Assembly (NCBI RefSeq): GCF_017745215.1
Contig: NZ_JAGHZV010000009.1
Location: 1-64,000 of the forward strand
DNA: 64,000 nt
Reading direction: 5' to 3'
Source: Sphingomonas sp.
GTDB taxonomy: Bacteria; Pseudomonadota; Alphaproteobacteria; Sphingomonadales; Sphingomonadaceae
The translations under genes were made by a program, and so were the position numbers. Every line of letters begins with the position of its first letter. The stretch's first letter is position 1. The notes under the pieces were generated by a model that ran no database searches, was not told the DNA's origin, and saw only the letters and a program-made list of their open reading frames with translations. This document shows positions 44,299 through 53,801 of the stretch, piece by piece.

Positions 44299-46719
44299 AT
44301 GGCTGACGTTATTCTGCCGCACCAGATGCCGGCTGCGCTCGATCGCGCGCCGGAGGTCCGGCTGCTTTCGCTCGACTGTTTCGACACGCTGCTGTGGCGC
44401 GATACGCACGCGCCGCGCGACGTGTTCGCCGCGATGCCGGGCGTCAACATCCCGCAGCGCCAATGGGCCGAGAGCCGCGCGCGCGGCGCCGCCGCGATTC
44501 GGGATCGCCGCAACGAAGTCGCAATCAACGAAATCTACGCCGAGCTGCTGCCCAACGCGGGCGCGGACGAACACGCAGCCGCCGCCGCGCGCGAGATCGC
44601 GGCCGAGGTCGGCCATTGCTTCGGCTTCACCCCCACCGTCGAGCTGATGCGCGAAGCGCAGCGCCGCGGCATCGAGACGATCATCGTCTCCGATACCTAT
44701 CTCGACAAGGACCAGCTGCGCGCGCTGATCGCCGCGACCGCGGGCGAAGACGTCGCCGCGCTGATCGGCCGGATCTTCTGCTCGTCGACCTATGGCCGGT
44801 CGAAGCACGAGGGGCTCTATGAGCTCGTGCTCCCCGAGCTCGGCGTGCCGGCGGACCAGATCCTCCACATCGGCGACAACAAGAAGGCCGACGTCGACGG
44901 CGTCGCGCCCTTCGGCGTGCGCACGCTGCATCTGAAGCAGTTCACCGAAGCGACCGAGCAGCGGCTGCGGCTCGAATGTTCGGTGGGCGGGATCCTCCAC
45001 CCGGGCAACGCCGACAATCTCGGCTGCTACCAGCCGCACCGCGCGCCGATCGCCTTCGCCGAACCGAACATCGCCGATCCGGTCGAGTCCTTCGGCTTCA
45101 CTGCGCTCGGCCCGGTCTTCCACGGCTTCCAGCGCTGGCTCGAGGACGAGGCACAGGCGCTCAAGGCCGCGCACGGCGGCAAGGTCCATTGGCTGTTCCT
45201 GATGCGCGACGGCCATCTGCCGATGCTCGTCCACCAGGCGAGCGGCCATCAAGCGCCCGCACATGCGATCGAGATCAGCCGCTTCACCTCGGTCGCCTCG
45301 TCGTTCGTCGACGCCGCCGCGGTGGACAGCTACCTCCGCAACGAGCTGGGCGGCACGCATCTGGACGTCGTCGCGCGCCAGCTGCTGCTCGGCGCGGCCG
45401 AAGCGACGCAGATGCTCAAGGGCCTCAAGCCCGGCCAGTCGCGCCCCGCCGCCTTCCTGCGCGGCGTGCACGAGCCGCAGCGCATGCGCCGCATCCTCAA
45501 GAATTCTGCCGGCTTCGCCGAGCGGATGGTCGCGCACGTCCGTAGCCTGGTGAACCCCGCGCGGGGCGACACGCTGATGCTCGTCGACCTGGGCTACAAC
45601 GGCTCGGTGCAGAACGACATCGAGCCGGTGCTGCGCAAGGCGTTCGGCTGCCACGTCGCCGGTCGCTACCTGCTGCTGCGCGAACAGTCGCTCACCGGCT
45701 ATGACAAGCGCGGCTTCATCGGCCACGACCACTACGACTCCTTCTCGCTCGAGGCGCTGTGCGGCAACGTCGCGATCTTCGAGCAGCTCTGCACCGCGGC
45801 GCAGGGCTCGGTGGTCGACTACAAGGCCGACGGCACGCCGATCCGCAAGGGCAACAGCATCAAGGCGCGCCAGAGCGAGGTCCGCGACCGCGTCCAGGCC
45901 GGCTGCCTGCGCTTCGGCGCCGCGGTCGAGGCCTCGATGGTCCGCGCCCGCGCCGCCGAGCGCACCGACATGTGGCGCCTCGGCGCCGCGGCGGTGATGG
46001 GCCGGCTGATGTTCCTGCCGGTGCCCAAGGAGCTTGAGGTCGTCGCCGAGTTCGAGCACGACATCAACCTGGGCGTCGACAACACCGTCGCGCTGTTCGA
46101 TCCCGAGATCGCGCGCAAGGGACTGCGCCAGCGCGGCCTCTTCTACATGAAGGGCTCGGAGCGCATGTACCTGCCCGCCGAGCTCAACGGCGAGGGCCTG
46201 TCGATCAAGCTCAGCCTGCTCGCGCAGCGCCGCTTCGGCATGCCGCTGAAATATGCCGATTTCGTCGACCAGAGCATCTCGCTGCCGGTGATCGTCGCGG
46301 ACGGCCAGAACGTCACAACGGGCAACGTCACCGCGACGCCCACGCACGACGGCTATTATCTCGCTCCGATCCCGATCGGCGACTGCCGCTATTCGGTGGG
46401 CGTCCAGTTCGGCCAGCTGTTCGACTGGGTTCAGGTGGAGAGCGCGAGCTTCATGCCGGTCAAGCGCTTCCTCAGCGACAAGCAGCGCGCCGGCGCCGAC
46501 GAGACCGGCGCCTCGCCCTCGCTCGAGGGGATGGAGCAGGTCGCGCCGCACCTGTTCCGTTGTGTCGACGAATACAGCTTCATGATGGTGCCGCCGCCCG
46601 CGCGCCACGGCGACGAGCCGATGATGCTCGCGATCGTCTTTCGCCCGATCGCCGAGCGCCAGAAGGCCGTTGCCGCCGCACCCTCGGCTACCGCTGTCCT
46701 CCAGTCGAAGGCCGCCTGA
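44299..46719 (+). CDS. Large HAD-superfamily hydrolase-like protein (COG5610 type)
   Basis: An 806-aa protein. The first 210 residues form a HAD phosphatase-like domain: motif I LLSLDCFDTLLWRD, motif II IIVSDTYLD, a lysine region SKHEGLYE and motif IV ILHIGDNKKADVDG. The remaining about 600 residues belong to the long-form HAD proteins usually found in surface-polysaccharide and glycan-modification clusters; no glycosyltransferase motif is evident. ATG 44299 has GGGAG upstream. The stop shares one base with the start of a methyltransferase gene (TGATG). Its position next to flaF, ahead of motA, and its shared promoter word suggest a role in modifying flagellin or a flagellar glycan; this is inference. 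Confidence 0.72.
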   Translation: MADVILPHQMPAALDRAPEVRLLSLDCFDTLLWRDTHAPRDVFAAMPGVNIPQRQWAESRARGAAAIRDRRNEVAINEIYAELLPNAGADEHAAAAAREIAAEVGHCFGFTPTVELMREAQRRGIETIIVSDTYLDKDQLRALIAATAGEDVAALIGRIFCSSTYGRSKHEGLYELVLPELGVPADQILHIGDNKKADVDGVAPFGVRTLHLKQFTEATEQRLRLECSVGGILHPGNADNLGCYQPHRAPIAFAEPNIADPVESFGFTALGPVFHGFQRWLEDEAQALKAAHGGKVHWLFLMRDGHLPMLVHQASGHQAPAHAIEISRFTSVASSFVDAAAVDSYLRNELGGTHLDVVARQLLLGAAEATQMLKGLKPGQSRPAAFLRGVHEPQRMRRILKNSAGFAERMVAHVRSLVNPARGDTLMLVDLGYNGSVQNDIEPVLRKAFGCHVAGRYLLLREQSLTGYDKRGFIGHDHYDSFSLEALCGNVAIFEQLCTAAQGSVVDYKADGTPIRKGNSIKARQSEVRDRVQAGCLRFGAAVEASMVRARAAERTDMWRLGAAAVMGRLMFLPVPKELEVVAEFEHDINLGVDNTVALFDPEIARKGLRQRGLFYMKGSERMYLPAELNGEGLSIKLSLLAQRRFGMPLKYADFVDQSISLPVIVADGQNVTTGNVTATPTHDGYYLAPIPIGDCRYSVGVQFGQLFDWVQVESASFMPVKRFLSDKQRAGADETGASPSLEGMEQVAPHLFRCVDEYSFMMVPPPARHGDEPMMLAIVFRPIAERQKAVAAAPSATAVLQSKAA

Positions 46720-47534
46720 TGAGCAACCTGCTGATCCATTCGATGACCGAATTCTCGGACATCATCCTCGCCAGCCTCCAGGCCGCGGGCGTGCGCAACA
46801 TCGTCGAGATCGGCGCCGAGTTCGGCGGCGCCTCGCAGATGCTCGCGGCCTATTGCGAAGTCCAGGGCGGCACGCTGACCAGCATCGACCCGGCGCCGCG
46901 CGCCGAGTTCACCGGCTGGGCGGCGACGCGCCCCAACGTGCGCCACGTCGCGGCCGCGAGCCTCGACGTGATCCACGAGATGACCGACGTCGACGCCTGG
47001 GTGATCGACGGCGACCATAATTACTACACCGTGATCAACGAGCTGCGCGGCGCCAACCAGGTGGCGCAGGCCGAGGGCAAGCCGCTGCTCGCCTTCCTCC
47101 ACGACGTGAGCTGGCCCACCGGCCGCCGCGACATGTATTATGCGCCCGACCGGATTCCGGCCGAGCATCGCCACGAATACAGCTATGAGGGCGGCGCGAA
47201 GATCGGCGATCGCCGGCTGTTCGAGCAGCGCGGCTTCCGCGGCATGGGCCAGTTCGCGCTGGCGACGCACGAGGGCGGCCCGCGCAACGGCGTGCTCACC
47301 GCGGTCGAGGACTTCCTCGCCGAGACGCGCAGCGACGCGCGGCCGATGGCCTTCGCGAACATCCCCGCGGTGTTCGGGCTGGGCATCCTGTTCGACAGCA
47401 ATGCGCCCTGGGCGCCGTCGATTGCCCAGATCGTGCATCCCTACCACGACAATCCGCTCCTCGCCTCGCTCGAGCTCAACCGCCTGAGGAACTGGCTGGA
47501 AGTGATCGAGTGGCAGGATCGCGCCGCGGCCTGA
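46719..47534 (+). CDS. Class I SAM-dependent methyltransferase (Methyltransf_24-like)
   Basis: A 271-aa protein with a Rossmann methyltransferase core: motif I IVEIGAEFGGASQMLA, acidic LTSIDPAP at the end of strand 2, then DAWVIDGDHNYYTVINEL, typical of methyltransferases that act on sugars or small molecules in glycan pathways. The middle part (SWPTGRRDMYYAPDRIP) is family-specific. It is coupled to the HAD gene by a one-base overlap. It is probably the partner in the same modification pathway; the substrate is unknown. Confidence 0.78.
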   Translation: MSNLLIHSMTEFSDIILASLQAAGVRNIVEIGAEFGGASQMLAAYCEVQGGTLTSIDPAPRAEFTGWAATRPNVRHVAAASLDVIHEMTDVDAWVIDGDHNYYTVINELRGANQVAQAEGKPLLAFLHDVSWPTGRRDMYYAPDRIPAEHRHEYSYEGGAKIGDRRLFEQRGFRGMGQFALATHEGGPRNGVLTAVEDFLAETRSDARPMAFANIPAVFGLGILFDSNAPWAPSIAQIVHPYHDNPLLASLELNRLRNWLEVIEWQDRAAA

Positions 47535-47574
47535 GCTAAATCGCGCTCCGCACCCGTGAGGGGCGGAATTCCGT

Positions 47575-47582
47575 CCTATAAT
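47575..47582 (+). promoter_or_regulatory. CCTATAAT -10-like box of the motA-che operon
   Basis: TATAAT at 47577-47582 lies 34 bases before the motA ATG, directly preceded by CC as in the other boxes. No good TTGACA is seen 17 bases upstream, so a special sigma factor or activator may be needed. Confidence 0.5.
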
Positions 47583-47616
47583 TCTGGAAAATACCAGGGA
47601 AAGAAATCGCCCCGCC

Positions 47617-48501
47617 ATGCTGAACGGTGTCGGATTCCTCATCATTCTCGGCTGCGTCTTCGGAAGTTTCATCATTTCCGGCGGCAAGTTCGAGATCATC
47701 GCGCACGCGCTGCCGCACGAGCTCATGGCGATCGGCGGCGCGTCGATCGGCGCGTTCATCGTGTCCAACTCGATGTCGACGGTGAAGAAGGCCGGCTCGG
47801 GGCTCATGCGCTCGTTCAAGGGGCCGATGTGGAAGCCGGGCGACTACAAGGACCTGCTGACGATGCTGTTCCAGCTCCTCACCACCTTCAAGAAAGGTGG
47901 CGCGACGGGCCTGGAGCCGCACCTCGACAGGCCCGAGGAGAGCCCGATCTTCTCGCCCTACCCGCGCATCCTGAAGGACCACCACCTCGTCGAGTTCATC
48001 TGCGACTACCTCCGCATGATGACGGTGAACTTCGAGGATCCGCACCAGATCGAAGCGGCGATGGAAGCCGATATCGAGAAGCATCACCATGAGGAGGCTG
48101 GTCCGCAGCACGCGCTGCAGATCATGGCCGACGGCCTGCCCGCGATCGGCATCGTCGCCGCGGTGCTCGGCGTCATCAAGACCATGGGCTCGATCGACCA
48201 GCCGACCGAGATCCTCGGCGCGATGATCGGCGGCGCGCTCGTCGGCACCTTCATGGGCGTGCTCCTGAGCTACTGCGTGGTGGGTCCGCTCGCCAGCAAG
48301 CTGGCCGAGACGATCGACTCCGACTGCAAGCCCTTCGCGATCGTGAAGACCGCGATCGTCGCCTATGCCCAGAACCAGCCCGTGCAGGTGGCGATCGAGA
48401 TCGCCCGCCGCATGACGCCCTCGGCTTATGCGCCGAGCTTCCAGCAACTCGAAACCGCACTCGACGAGGCAAAGAATGGACTCTCCCCTGCCGCTGCCTG
48501 A
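47617..48501 (+). CDS. motA: Flagellar motor stator protein MotA
   Basis: A 294-aa protein with four hydrophobic segments (about 5-22, 33-50, 168-190 and 200-222) and a long cytoplasmic loop between 2 and 3, as in MotA of other alphaproteobacteria. The PAIGIVAAVLGVIKTMG segment carries the conserved prolines of the proton channel. It forms the stator with MotB. The motB gene lies seven kilobases downstream in the same che operon rather than next to motA. Confidence 0.95.
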   Translation: MLNGVGFLIILGCVFGSFIISGGKFEIIAHALPHELMAIGGASIGAFIVSNSMSTVKKAGSGLMRSFKGPMWKPGDYKDLLTMLFQLLTTFKKGGATGLEPHLDRPEESPIFSPYPRILKDHHLVEFICDYLRMMTVNFEDPHQIEAAMEADIEKHHHEEAGPQHALQIMADGLPAIGIVAAVLGVIKTMGSIDQPTEILGAMIGGALVGTFMGVLLSYCVVGPLASKLAETIDSDCKPFAIVKTAIVAYAQNQPVQVAIEIARRMTPSAYAPSFQQLETALDEAKNGLSPAAA

Positions 48502-48793
48502 TGCGCAGGAGGGCCCGCTGCGGCTCCCCGTGCACGGCACCACCGTCACTGCCGAAGACCTTCGCGTGCGCCTGGTCATGGCCGCGGACGCCGATGGCGA
48601 TTTCGAAGTCGATGCATCCGAAGTGGAGAGCGTCGGCCAGGCGGTCCTCCAGCTGCTCGTCGCCGCGCGCGCCGAGGCGGAGGCCAATGGCCAGCCCTTC
48701 CGTATCCTCAACCCCAGCGCAGCCTTCGTCGATCGTGTGACCCGCTGCCAGCTCGCAGAGGCAATCGGCCTCCAAGCAGGAGACAAGTCGTGA
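48476..48793 (+). CDS. STAS-domain protein in the che operon (CheS-like position)
   Basis: A 105-aa protein with a STAS fold pattern (LRVRLVMAADADGDFEVDASEVESVGQAVLQLLVAARAEAEANGQPFRILNPSAAF). The usual phosphorylatable serine in the DSxG turn reads ESVGQ, so regulation by phosphorylation is doubtful. ATG 48476 lies inside the end of motA (26-base overlap), and the stop overlaps cheY. In Sinorhizobium the gene between the operon head and cheY1 encodes CheS, which helps CheA drain phosphate from CheY1. The same position and size make this a CheS-like candidate. Confidence 0.72.
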   Translation: MDSPLPLPDAQEGPLRLPVHGTTVTAEDLRVRLVMAADADGDFEVDASEVESVGQAVLQLLVAARAEAEANGQPFRILNPSAAFVDRVTRCQLAEAIGLQAGDKS

Positions 48794-49155
48794 GCAAGTT
48801 GATCCTGACCGTGGACGATTCGCCCAGCATGCGCATGCTGCTCAAGGCGACGCTGACTGCCCAGGGCTATCGCATCGAATCCGCCAACGACGGCGAGCAT
48901 GGCCTGGAGCGCATGCACGAAGTGCAGCCCGACCTGCTGATCACCGACATCAACATGCCGAAGATGGACGGCTTCCAGCTGATCGAGGCCGTGCGCGCCG
49001 AGGCGGGTTTCCGCGGCACGCCGATCCTGGTGCTTTCGACCGAATTCTCGGACGAGAAGAAGGCGCGCGCGCGTGACGCCGGCGCCACCGGCTGGATCAC
49101 CAAGCCCTTCGAGGCCGCGAAACTGGGGGCGGCGATCCGCCGCGTCTGCCCGTGA
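48790..49155 (+). CDS. cheY: Chemotaxis response regulator CheY (first copy, CheY1-like)
   Basis: A 121-aa single receiver with D9/D10, phospho-acceptor D53 in LLITDINMPKMDG, serine in ILVLSTE and lysine in WITKPFEA. GTG 48790 overlaps the STAS-gene stop; its own stop overlaps cheA. It directly precedes cheA. In the rhizobial system the cheA-adjacent CheY1 is a phosphate sink, while the later CheY2 binds the motor; the same division is likely here. Confidence 0.93.
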   Translation: MSKLILTVDDSPSMRMLLKATLTAQGYRIESANDGEHGLERMHEVQPDLLITDINMPKMDGFQLIEAVRAEAGFRGTPILVLSTEFSDEKKARARDAGATGWITKPFEAAKLGAAIRRVCP

Positions 49156-51365
49156 GCGATGATTTCGACGATATCCAGGCGATCTTCTTCGAAGAGTGCA
49201 CCGAAGGGCTGGTGACGGCCGAAGCGGGCCTGTCCGCGATGCAGAACGGCGATGTCTCGGCCGAGACGATCGCCGGCGTGTTCCGCGCGGTCCACTCGAT
49301 CAAGGGCGGCGCCGGCGCGTTCGGCCACGCCGACCTGACCGCCTTCGCGCACCGCTTCGAGAACGTCCTGGACGAGATCCGCGCGAACAAGATCGCCCCC
49401 ACGCCCGGCGTGGTGCGCGTGATGCTCGGCGCGTTCGATATCCTCTCGGATCACGTCGAGGCGTCGAAGGGCAATTGCCCGCGCCCCGCCGACGAGGCGA
49501 TGCTCGCGCAGCTCGACGAAGTGCTGGCCAACAAGGGCGTGCCGGGTGACGGCGCGCCTGCCGCTGCCGCCGCGCCCACGCCGACGCCGGCGGTCGAAGC
49601 GCCTGCCCCGGCGCCCGCGCCGATCGACGACGACCCCTTCGGCTTCCAGCCGGTGGCGTTCGACCTCGACGATTTCGACAGCCCCGCGGCCGACGGCCCG
49701 GCGCCCTGGACGATCGTCTTCGCGCCGTCTCGCGCCGCCATGGCGAACGCCGGCGAGCCGCTGCTCGTGATCCGCGAGCTCGAGGCGCTCGGCGCGCGCG
49801 TGGAGTCGGTCGATGCAGTGGTCCCGCCGCTGCGCGAGCTCGATCCCGAGAACGCCTATTTCACCTGGACGCTCAGCATGCCCGGCGAAGTGAGCGACGG
49901 CGACATCGCCGACTGCTTCGACTTCGTCGCGCCGGACTCGAAGATCGAATACCGCCGCAGCGCCGAGGCCGCGCCCGCGCCGGCCGCTGCCGCGCCGGTC
50001 GCGGCGCCGGCCTTCGAGCCGATCGAAGCCAAGCTCGAGGAAGAGATCGCGTTCGAGCCCGTCACCGCGACGGTCGAGGATCTCGCCGCGAACATGCAGA
50101 AAATGGTCGAGGCGATCGCCGCGGCCTCGCCGACGCCGACCGAAGTCGCGACCGCGGCTGCCAAGCCCGTCGCGAGCGAAGCCGCCGCGCAGACGATCCG
50201 CGTCGACCTGCTCAAGCTGGACATGCTGCTCAACCTCGTGGGCGAGCTGGTGATCCGCAACTCGATCCTCGCCGACCGGCTGTCGCCTGCCGACCGCCAG
50301 CGCGTCGAGCTGCCCGAGCTCGCGCGCCTGACGCGCCAGATCCAGGACAATGTGATGTCGCTGCGCGCGCAGCCCATCCGCCAGGCTTTCAGCCGGGTGC
50401 CGCGCATGCTGCGCGACCTCTCGGTCGAGACCGGCAAGCAGGTCCAGCTCGAGACCTTCGGCGAGACGACCGAAGTCGACAAGGGCGTGATCGAGAAGAT
50501 CGGCGATCCGCTGACCCACATGATCCGCAACGCCGTCGACCACGGCATCGAGGGGCCCGAGGAACGCAAGGCCAAGGGCAAGCCCGAGCAGGGCACGATC
50601 AAGCTCTCGGCCGAGCAGCGCGGCGCGCGCATCCTGGTGCGCGTGCAGGACGACGGCCGCGGCATCAACCGCGAGCGGGTCAAGGCCAAGGCGATCGAGA
50701 AGGGGATCATCCCCGCCGACGCGCAGCTCACCAACGACGAGATCGACCAGCTGATCTGCGCGCCGGGCTTCTCGACCGCGGAGACCATCTCGAACATCTC
50801 GGGCCGCGGCGTGGGCATGGACGTGGTCCGCTCGAACGTCGAGGCGCTCGGCGGCCGCATCGACATCCACTCGGTGCCCGGCGAAGGCACCAGCTTCACG
50901 ATGATCCTGCCGCTGACGCTCGCCATCCTCGACGGGATGATCGTGCGTCTCGCCGGCCAGCGCTTCGTGCTGCCGCTCAGCCACGTGCTCGAGACGATCC
51001 AGCCCGAGCCCGGCCAGGTGAAGCGCACCTCGCCCGACACCGAAGTGATCGAGATGCGCGGCCAGTACCTGCCCGTGAAGCGCGCGACCGAGATCTTCGG
51101 CCTCAACGACGACCGCCCGATCGAGGACTCGCTCGTGGTGATCGTCGAGAGCGAGACCGCGGGTAGCGTCGGCCTGGTCGTCGACACGATCGACGACCGC
51201 CGCGAAGTGGTGATCAAGAGCCTCGACCAGAACCTCCACCCGATCCGCGGCCTCGGCGGCGCGACCATCCTGGGCGACGGCTCGATCGCGCTCATCCTCG
51301 ACATCGAAGCGCTGGTCTCGGCGCCCCCCTCGACCCGTTTCGCTCCGAAAGGAATCGCAGCATGA
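49152..51365 (+). CDS. cheA: Chemotaxis histidine kinase CheA
   Basis: A 737-aa kinase. The HPt domain has the phospho-histidine H48 in FRAVHSIKGGAGAFG. A proline/alanine linker (about 130-160) precedes a weakly conserved P2-like region, and a second Ala/Pro-rich linker lies at about 272-285. The dimerisation domain begins at TIRVDLLKLDMLLNLVGELVI. The ATPase has HMIRNAVDHGIE, DDGRGI, and GRGVGMDVV, and a CheW-like domain follows (LAILDGMIVRLAGQRFVLPLS). GTG 49152 overlaps cheY. It phosphorylates the two CheY proteins and CheB. Confidence 0.97.
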   Translation: MSDDFDDIQAIFFEECTEGLVTAEAGLSAMQNGDVSAETIAGVFRAVHSIKGGAGAFGHADLTAFAHRFENVLDEIRANKIAPTPGVVRVMLGAFDILSDHVEASKGNCPRPADEAMLAQLDEVLANKGVPGDGAPAAAAAPTPTPAVEAPAPAPAPIDDDPFGFQPVAFDLDDFDSPAADGPAPWTIVFAPSRAAMANAGEPLLVIRELEALGARVESVDAVVPPLRELDPENAYFTWTLSMPGEVSDGDIADCFDFVAPDSKIEYRRSAEAAPAPAAAAPVAAPAFEPIEAKLEEEIAFEPVTATVEDLAANMQKMVEAIAAASPTPTEVATAAAKPVASEAAAQTIRVDLLKLDMLLNLVGELVIRNSILADRLSPADRQRVELPELARLTRQIQDNVMSLRAQPIRQAFSRVPRMLRDLSVETGKQVQLETFGETTEVDKGVIEKIGDPLTHMIRNAVDHGIEGPEERKAKGKPEQGTIKLSAEQRGARILVRVQDDGRGINRERVKAKAIEKGIIPADAQLTNDEIDQLICAPGFSTAETISNISGRGVGMDVVRSNVEALGGRIDIHSVPGEGTSFTMILPLTLAILDGMIVRLAGQRFVLPLSHVLETIQPEPGQVKRTSPDTEVIEMRGQYLPVKRATEIFGLNDDRPIEDSLVVIVESETAGSVGLVVDTIDDRREVVIKSLDQNLHPIRGLGGATILGDGSIALILDIEALVSAPPSTRFAPKGIAA

Positions 51366-51856
51366 GCACTGACAAGGACACCGCGACCGATCGCAAGATC
51401 GTGACGTTTTCGCTGGGCAAGCAGACCTTCGGGATCGACATGAGCGCGCTCATCGAGATCCGCGAGTGGGAAGAGCCGACCCCCCTCCCCAACGTGCCGA
51501 CCTTCATCAAGGGCGTCACCAACCTGCGCGGCAACGTGATCCCCGTCGTCGGCCTCGCCGAGCGGCTGGGCTGGGAGCCGAGCGCGATCCACCCACGCTC
51601 GTGCGTGCTGGTGGTGAACATCACCGGCAAGCAGGCGGGCTTCCTCGTCGACGAAGTCAACGACATCGTCGCAATCGGCTCGAGCGAAGTGCAGCCGGCG
51701 CCCGAAGTCGAGACGATCGAGCAGAGCGTGATCTGCGGTCTCGTCCGCATCACCACGCGCGCCAAGGACGGCACGCGCGAGGACAAGGGCACGATGGTGC
51801 TCCTGCTCGACCTCGACGCGCTGAGCCTCACCAAGCACCTGGACCTCGCTGCATGA
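51362..51856 (+). CDS. cheW: Chemotaxis coupling protein CheW
   Basis: A 164-aa CheW domain: IVTFSLGKQTFGIDMSALIEIREW, the conserved FIKGVTNLRGNVIPVVGLAERL motif and VNITGKQAGFLVDEVNDIVAI. It links receptors to CheA. ATG 51362 overlaps the cheA stop (ATGA), and its stop overlaps cheR. Confidence 0.97.
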   Translation: MSTDKDTATDRKIVTFSLGKQTFGIDMSALIEIREWEEPTPLPNVPTFIKGVTNLRGNVIPVVGLAERLGWEPSAIHPRSCVLVVNITGKQAGFLVDEVNDIVAIGSSEVQPAPEVETIEQSVICGLVRITTRAKDGTREDKGTMVLLLDLDALSLTKHLDLAA

Positions 51857-52746
51857 CCTACATGGACAGCGCCGCCTCGGCTCGAGCTGGGGGCGGCACG
51901 GCCCTCGGCCCGAGCCACAGCGCGGAGCTGACCCGCAACGACTTCGCCGCGATCGCCGCGATCATGATGTCGGACGCGCGCATCGCGCTGAGCGAGGCCA
52001 AGACCACGCTGGTCCAGTCGCGCCTCGCCCGCCGGCTGCGCGAGCATGGGCTTTCGAGCTACCGCGACTATGTCGCGCTGGTCGAGAGCGATCCGGTGGA
52101 GCGCTCGGCGATGGTGGTGTCGCTCACCACCAACCATACCCACTTCTTCCGCGAGCCGCACCATTTCGACCATTTCCGCGAGACGGTGATGCCCGAGCTG
52201 AAGCGCCGCGCCAGCGCGGGCCAGCCGATCCGCATCTGGTCGGCCGGCTGCTCCTCGGGCGAGGAAGTCTACACGATCGCGATGTGCCTGCTGGGCCCCG
52301 ACCGGACCTCGTCGATGTGGCTGCGGGGCGCCGACGTGCGGCTGCTCGCCACCGACATCGCGCCGCATGTGGTCGAATCGGTGCGCCGGGGCTTCTACGC
52401 CGCGAATACCGCCGAAGGTGTGCCCGAGGAATACCGCCGCACCTGGATGCGCCCCGAGCGCGACGGGTTCCTGATGGCCGAGGAAGCGCGCTCGATGGTC
52501 ACCGCCAAGGTGCTCAACCTGTTCGAGCCCTGGCCGCTCAAGGCCGCCTATGACGTGATCTTCTGCCGCAACGTCATGATCTATTTCAACGACGATGCGA
52601 AGGAGGAGCTCGAGCAGCGCTTCGTCGCCCAGCTCGCGCCGTCGGCCTTCCTCTACATCGGCCATTCCGAACGGATGGTCGGCCGCGCGGCGCAGGCGAT
52701 GCGCTCGTGCGGGCACACGATCTACCAGAAGCGGGGTGACGCATGA
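51853..52746 (+). CDS. cheR: Chemotaxis methyltransferase CheR
   Basis: A 297-aa receptor glutamate methyltransferase with an N-terminal helical domain (LTRNDFAAIAAIM ... TTNHTHFFREPHHFDHF) and a SAM-binding domain (IRIWSAGCSSGEEVYTIAM, LLATDIAPHVVESVRRG, YDVIFCRNVMIYF, YIGHSERM). ATG 51853 overlaps the cheW stop. The MCPs at 40010 and 41689 end in xWxxF tails that could dock it. Confidence 0.97.
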   Translation: MTYMDSAASARAGGGTALGPSHSAELTRNDFAAIAAIMMSDARIALSEAKTTLVQSRLARRLREHGLSSYRDYVALVESDPVERSAMVVSLTTNHTHFFREPHHFDHFRETVMPELKRRASAGQPIRIWSAGCSSGEEVYTIAMCLLGPDRTSSMWLRGADVRLLATDIAPHVVESVRRGFYAANTAEGVPEEYRRTWMRPERDGFLMAEEARSMVTAKVLNLFEPWPLKAAYDVIFCRNVMIYFNDDAKEELEQRFVAQLAPSAFLYIGHSERMVGRAAQAMRSCGHTIYQKRGDA

Positions 52747-53801
52747 ACATGCATGCCAATCGACCCGTCCGCACCCTGATCGTCGACGATAGCGCGTCGA
52801 TGCGCGCGACGCTGAAGCGCATGCTTTCGGCGGACCCGGGCATCGAAGTGATCGGCGCCGCGCCCGACCCGTTCGAGGCGCGCGAGATGATCAAGGCGCT
52901 CAACCCGGACGTGCTGACGCTCGACGTCGAGATGCCGGGGATGGACGGGCTTTCGTTCCTCGAGCGGATCATGCGGCTCAGGCCCATGCCGGTCGTGATG
53001 TGCTCGACGCTGACCGCGCGCGGCGCGGCGGTGACGATCGAGGCGCTCCGCCTCGGCGCGGTGGACTATGTCACCAAGCCGAGCGGCACGCCCGAGGACA
53101 TCGAGCGCGACGCGAACCTGCTCTGCGAGAAGGTCAAGACCGCCGCTCGCTCGGCCGCGCGCGCGGGCCCCGTGCGCATCGCGCCGCAGCCCGCGGTGGG
53201 CGGCGGCGGCGGCGAGGGCCGGCTGATCGCGATCGGTGCATCCACCGGCGGGGTCGAAGCGTTGTTCTCGCTGCTCCCCGCGCTGCCCGCGGATTGCCCG
53301 CCGGTGCTCATCGTCCAGCACATGCCGGCGGCGTTCACCAAGAGCTTCGCGGAGCGGCTGAACGGCGAATGCCGCGTCCAGGTCGTGGAAGCGCAGGACG
53401 GCACGCCGGTTACGCCGGGAACCGTCTATATTGCTCCTGGGGGCGAACGTCACATGGAGCTGTCGGGCGGTGTTTCCGACGGCCGCATTCGCCTTCGGGC
53501 AGGAGACATGATCACCGGGCATCGCCCGTCGGTCGATGTCCTGTTCAGGTCCCTCGTCCCGGTCGCCTCTTCGGTGATCGCGGCGATCCTGACGGGAATG
53601 GGTCGCGACGGTGCCGATGGGATGCTCGCGCTGCGCAATGCAGGCGCGCACACCCTCGGCCAGTCGCAGGATAGTTGCGTCGTCTGGGGCATGCCCCGCG
53701 CCGCGAAGGAAGTTGGCGGGGTGGAGCGCGAGGTCGGCCTTCTGGGCATGCCCGAAGCGATTCTGAGTGCCTGCCGCGCGAGAAAGCTTGGGAGCGTCTG
53801 A
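52743..53801 (+). CDS. cheB: Chemotaxis methylesterase CheB
   Basis: A 352-aa protein with a receiver domain (D15/D16; phospho-acceptor in LTLDVEMPGMDG; lysine in YVTKPSG), then a linker and the methylesterase domain with serine in AIGASTGGVEAL, histidine in LIVQHMPAAF and aspartate in MGRDGADGMLAL. It removes methyl groups from, and deamidates, receptors. ATG 52743 overlaps the cheR stop; its stop shares a base with the second cheY. Confidence 0.97.
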   Translation: MNMHANRPVRTLIVDDSASMRATLKRMLSADPGIEVIGAAPDPFEAREMIKALNPDVLTLDVEMPGMDGLSFLERIMRLRPMPVVMCSTLTARGAAVTIEALRLGAVDYVTKPSGTPEDIERDANLLCEKVKTAARSAARAGPVRIAPQPAVGGGGGEGRLIAIGASTGGVEALFSLLPALPADCPPVLIVQHMPAAFTKSFAERLNGECRVQVVEAQDGTPVTPGTVYIAPGGERHMELSGGVSDGRIRLRAGDMITGHRPSVDVLFRSLVPVASSVIAAILTGMGRDGADGMLALRNAGAHTLGQSQDSCVVWGMPRAAKEVGGVEREVGLLGMPEAILSACRARKLGSV

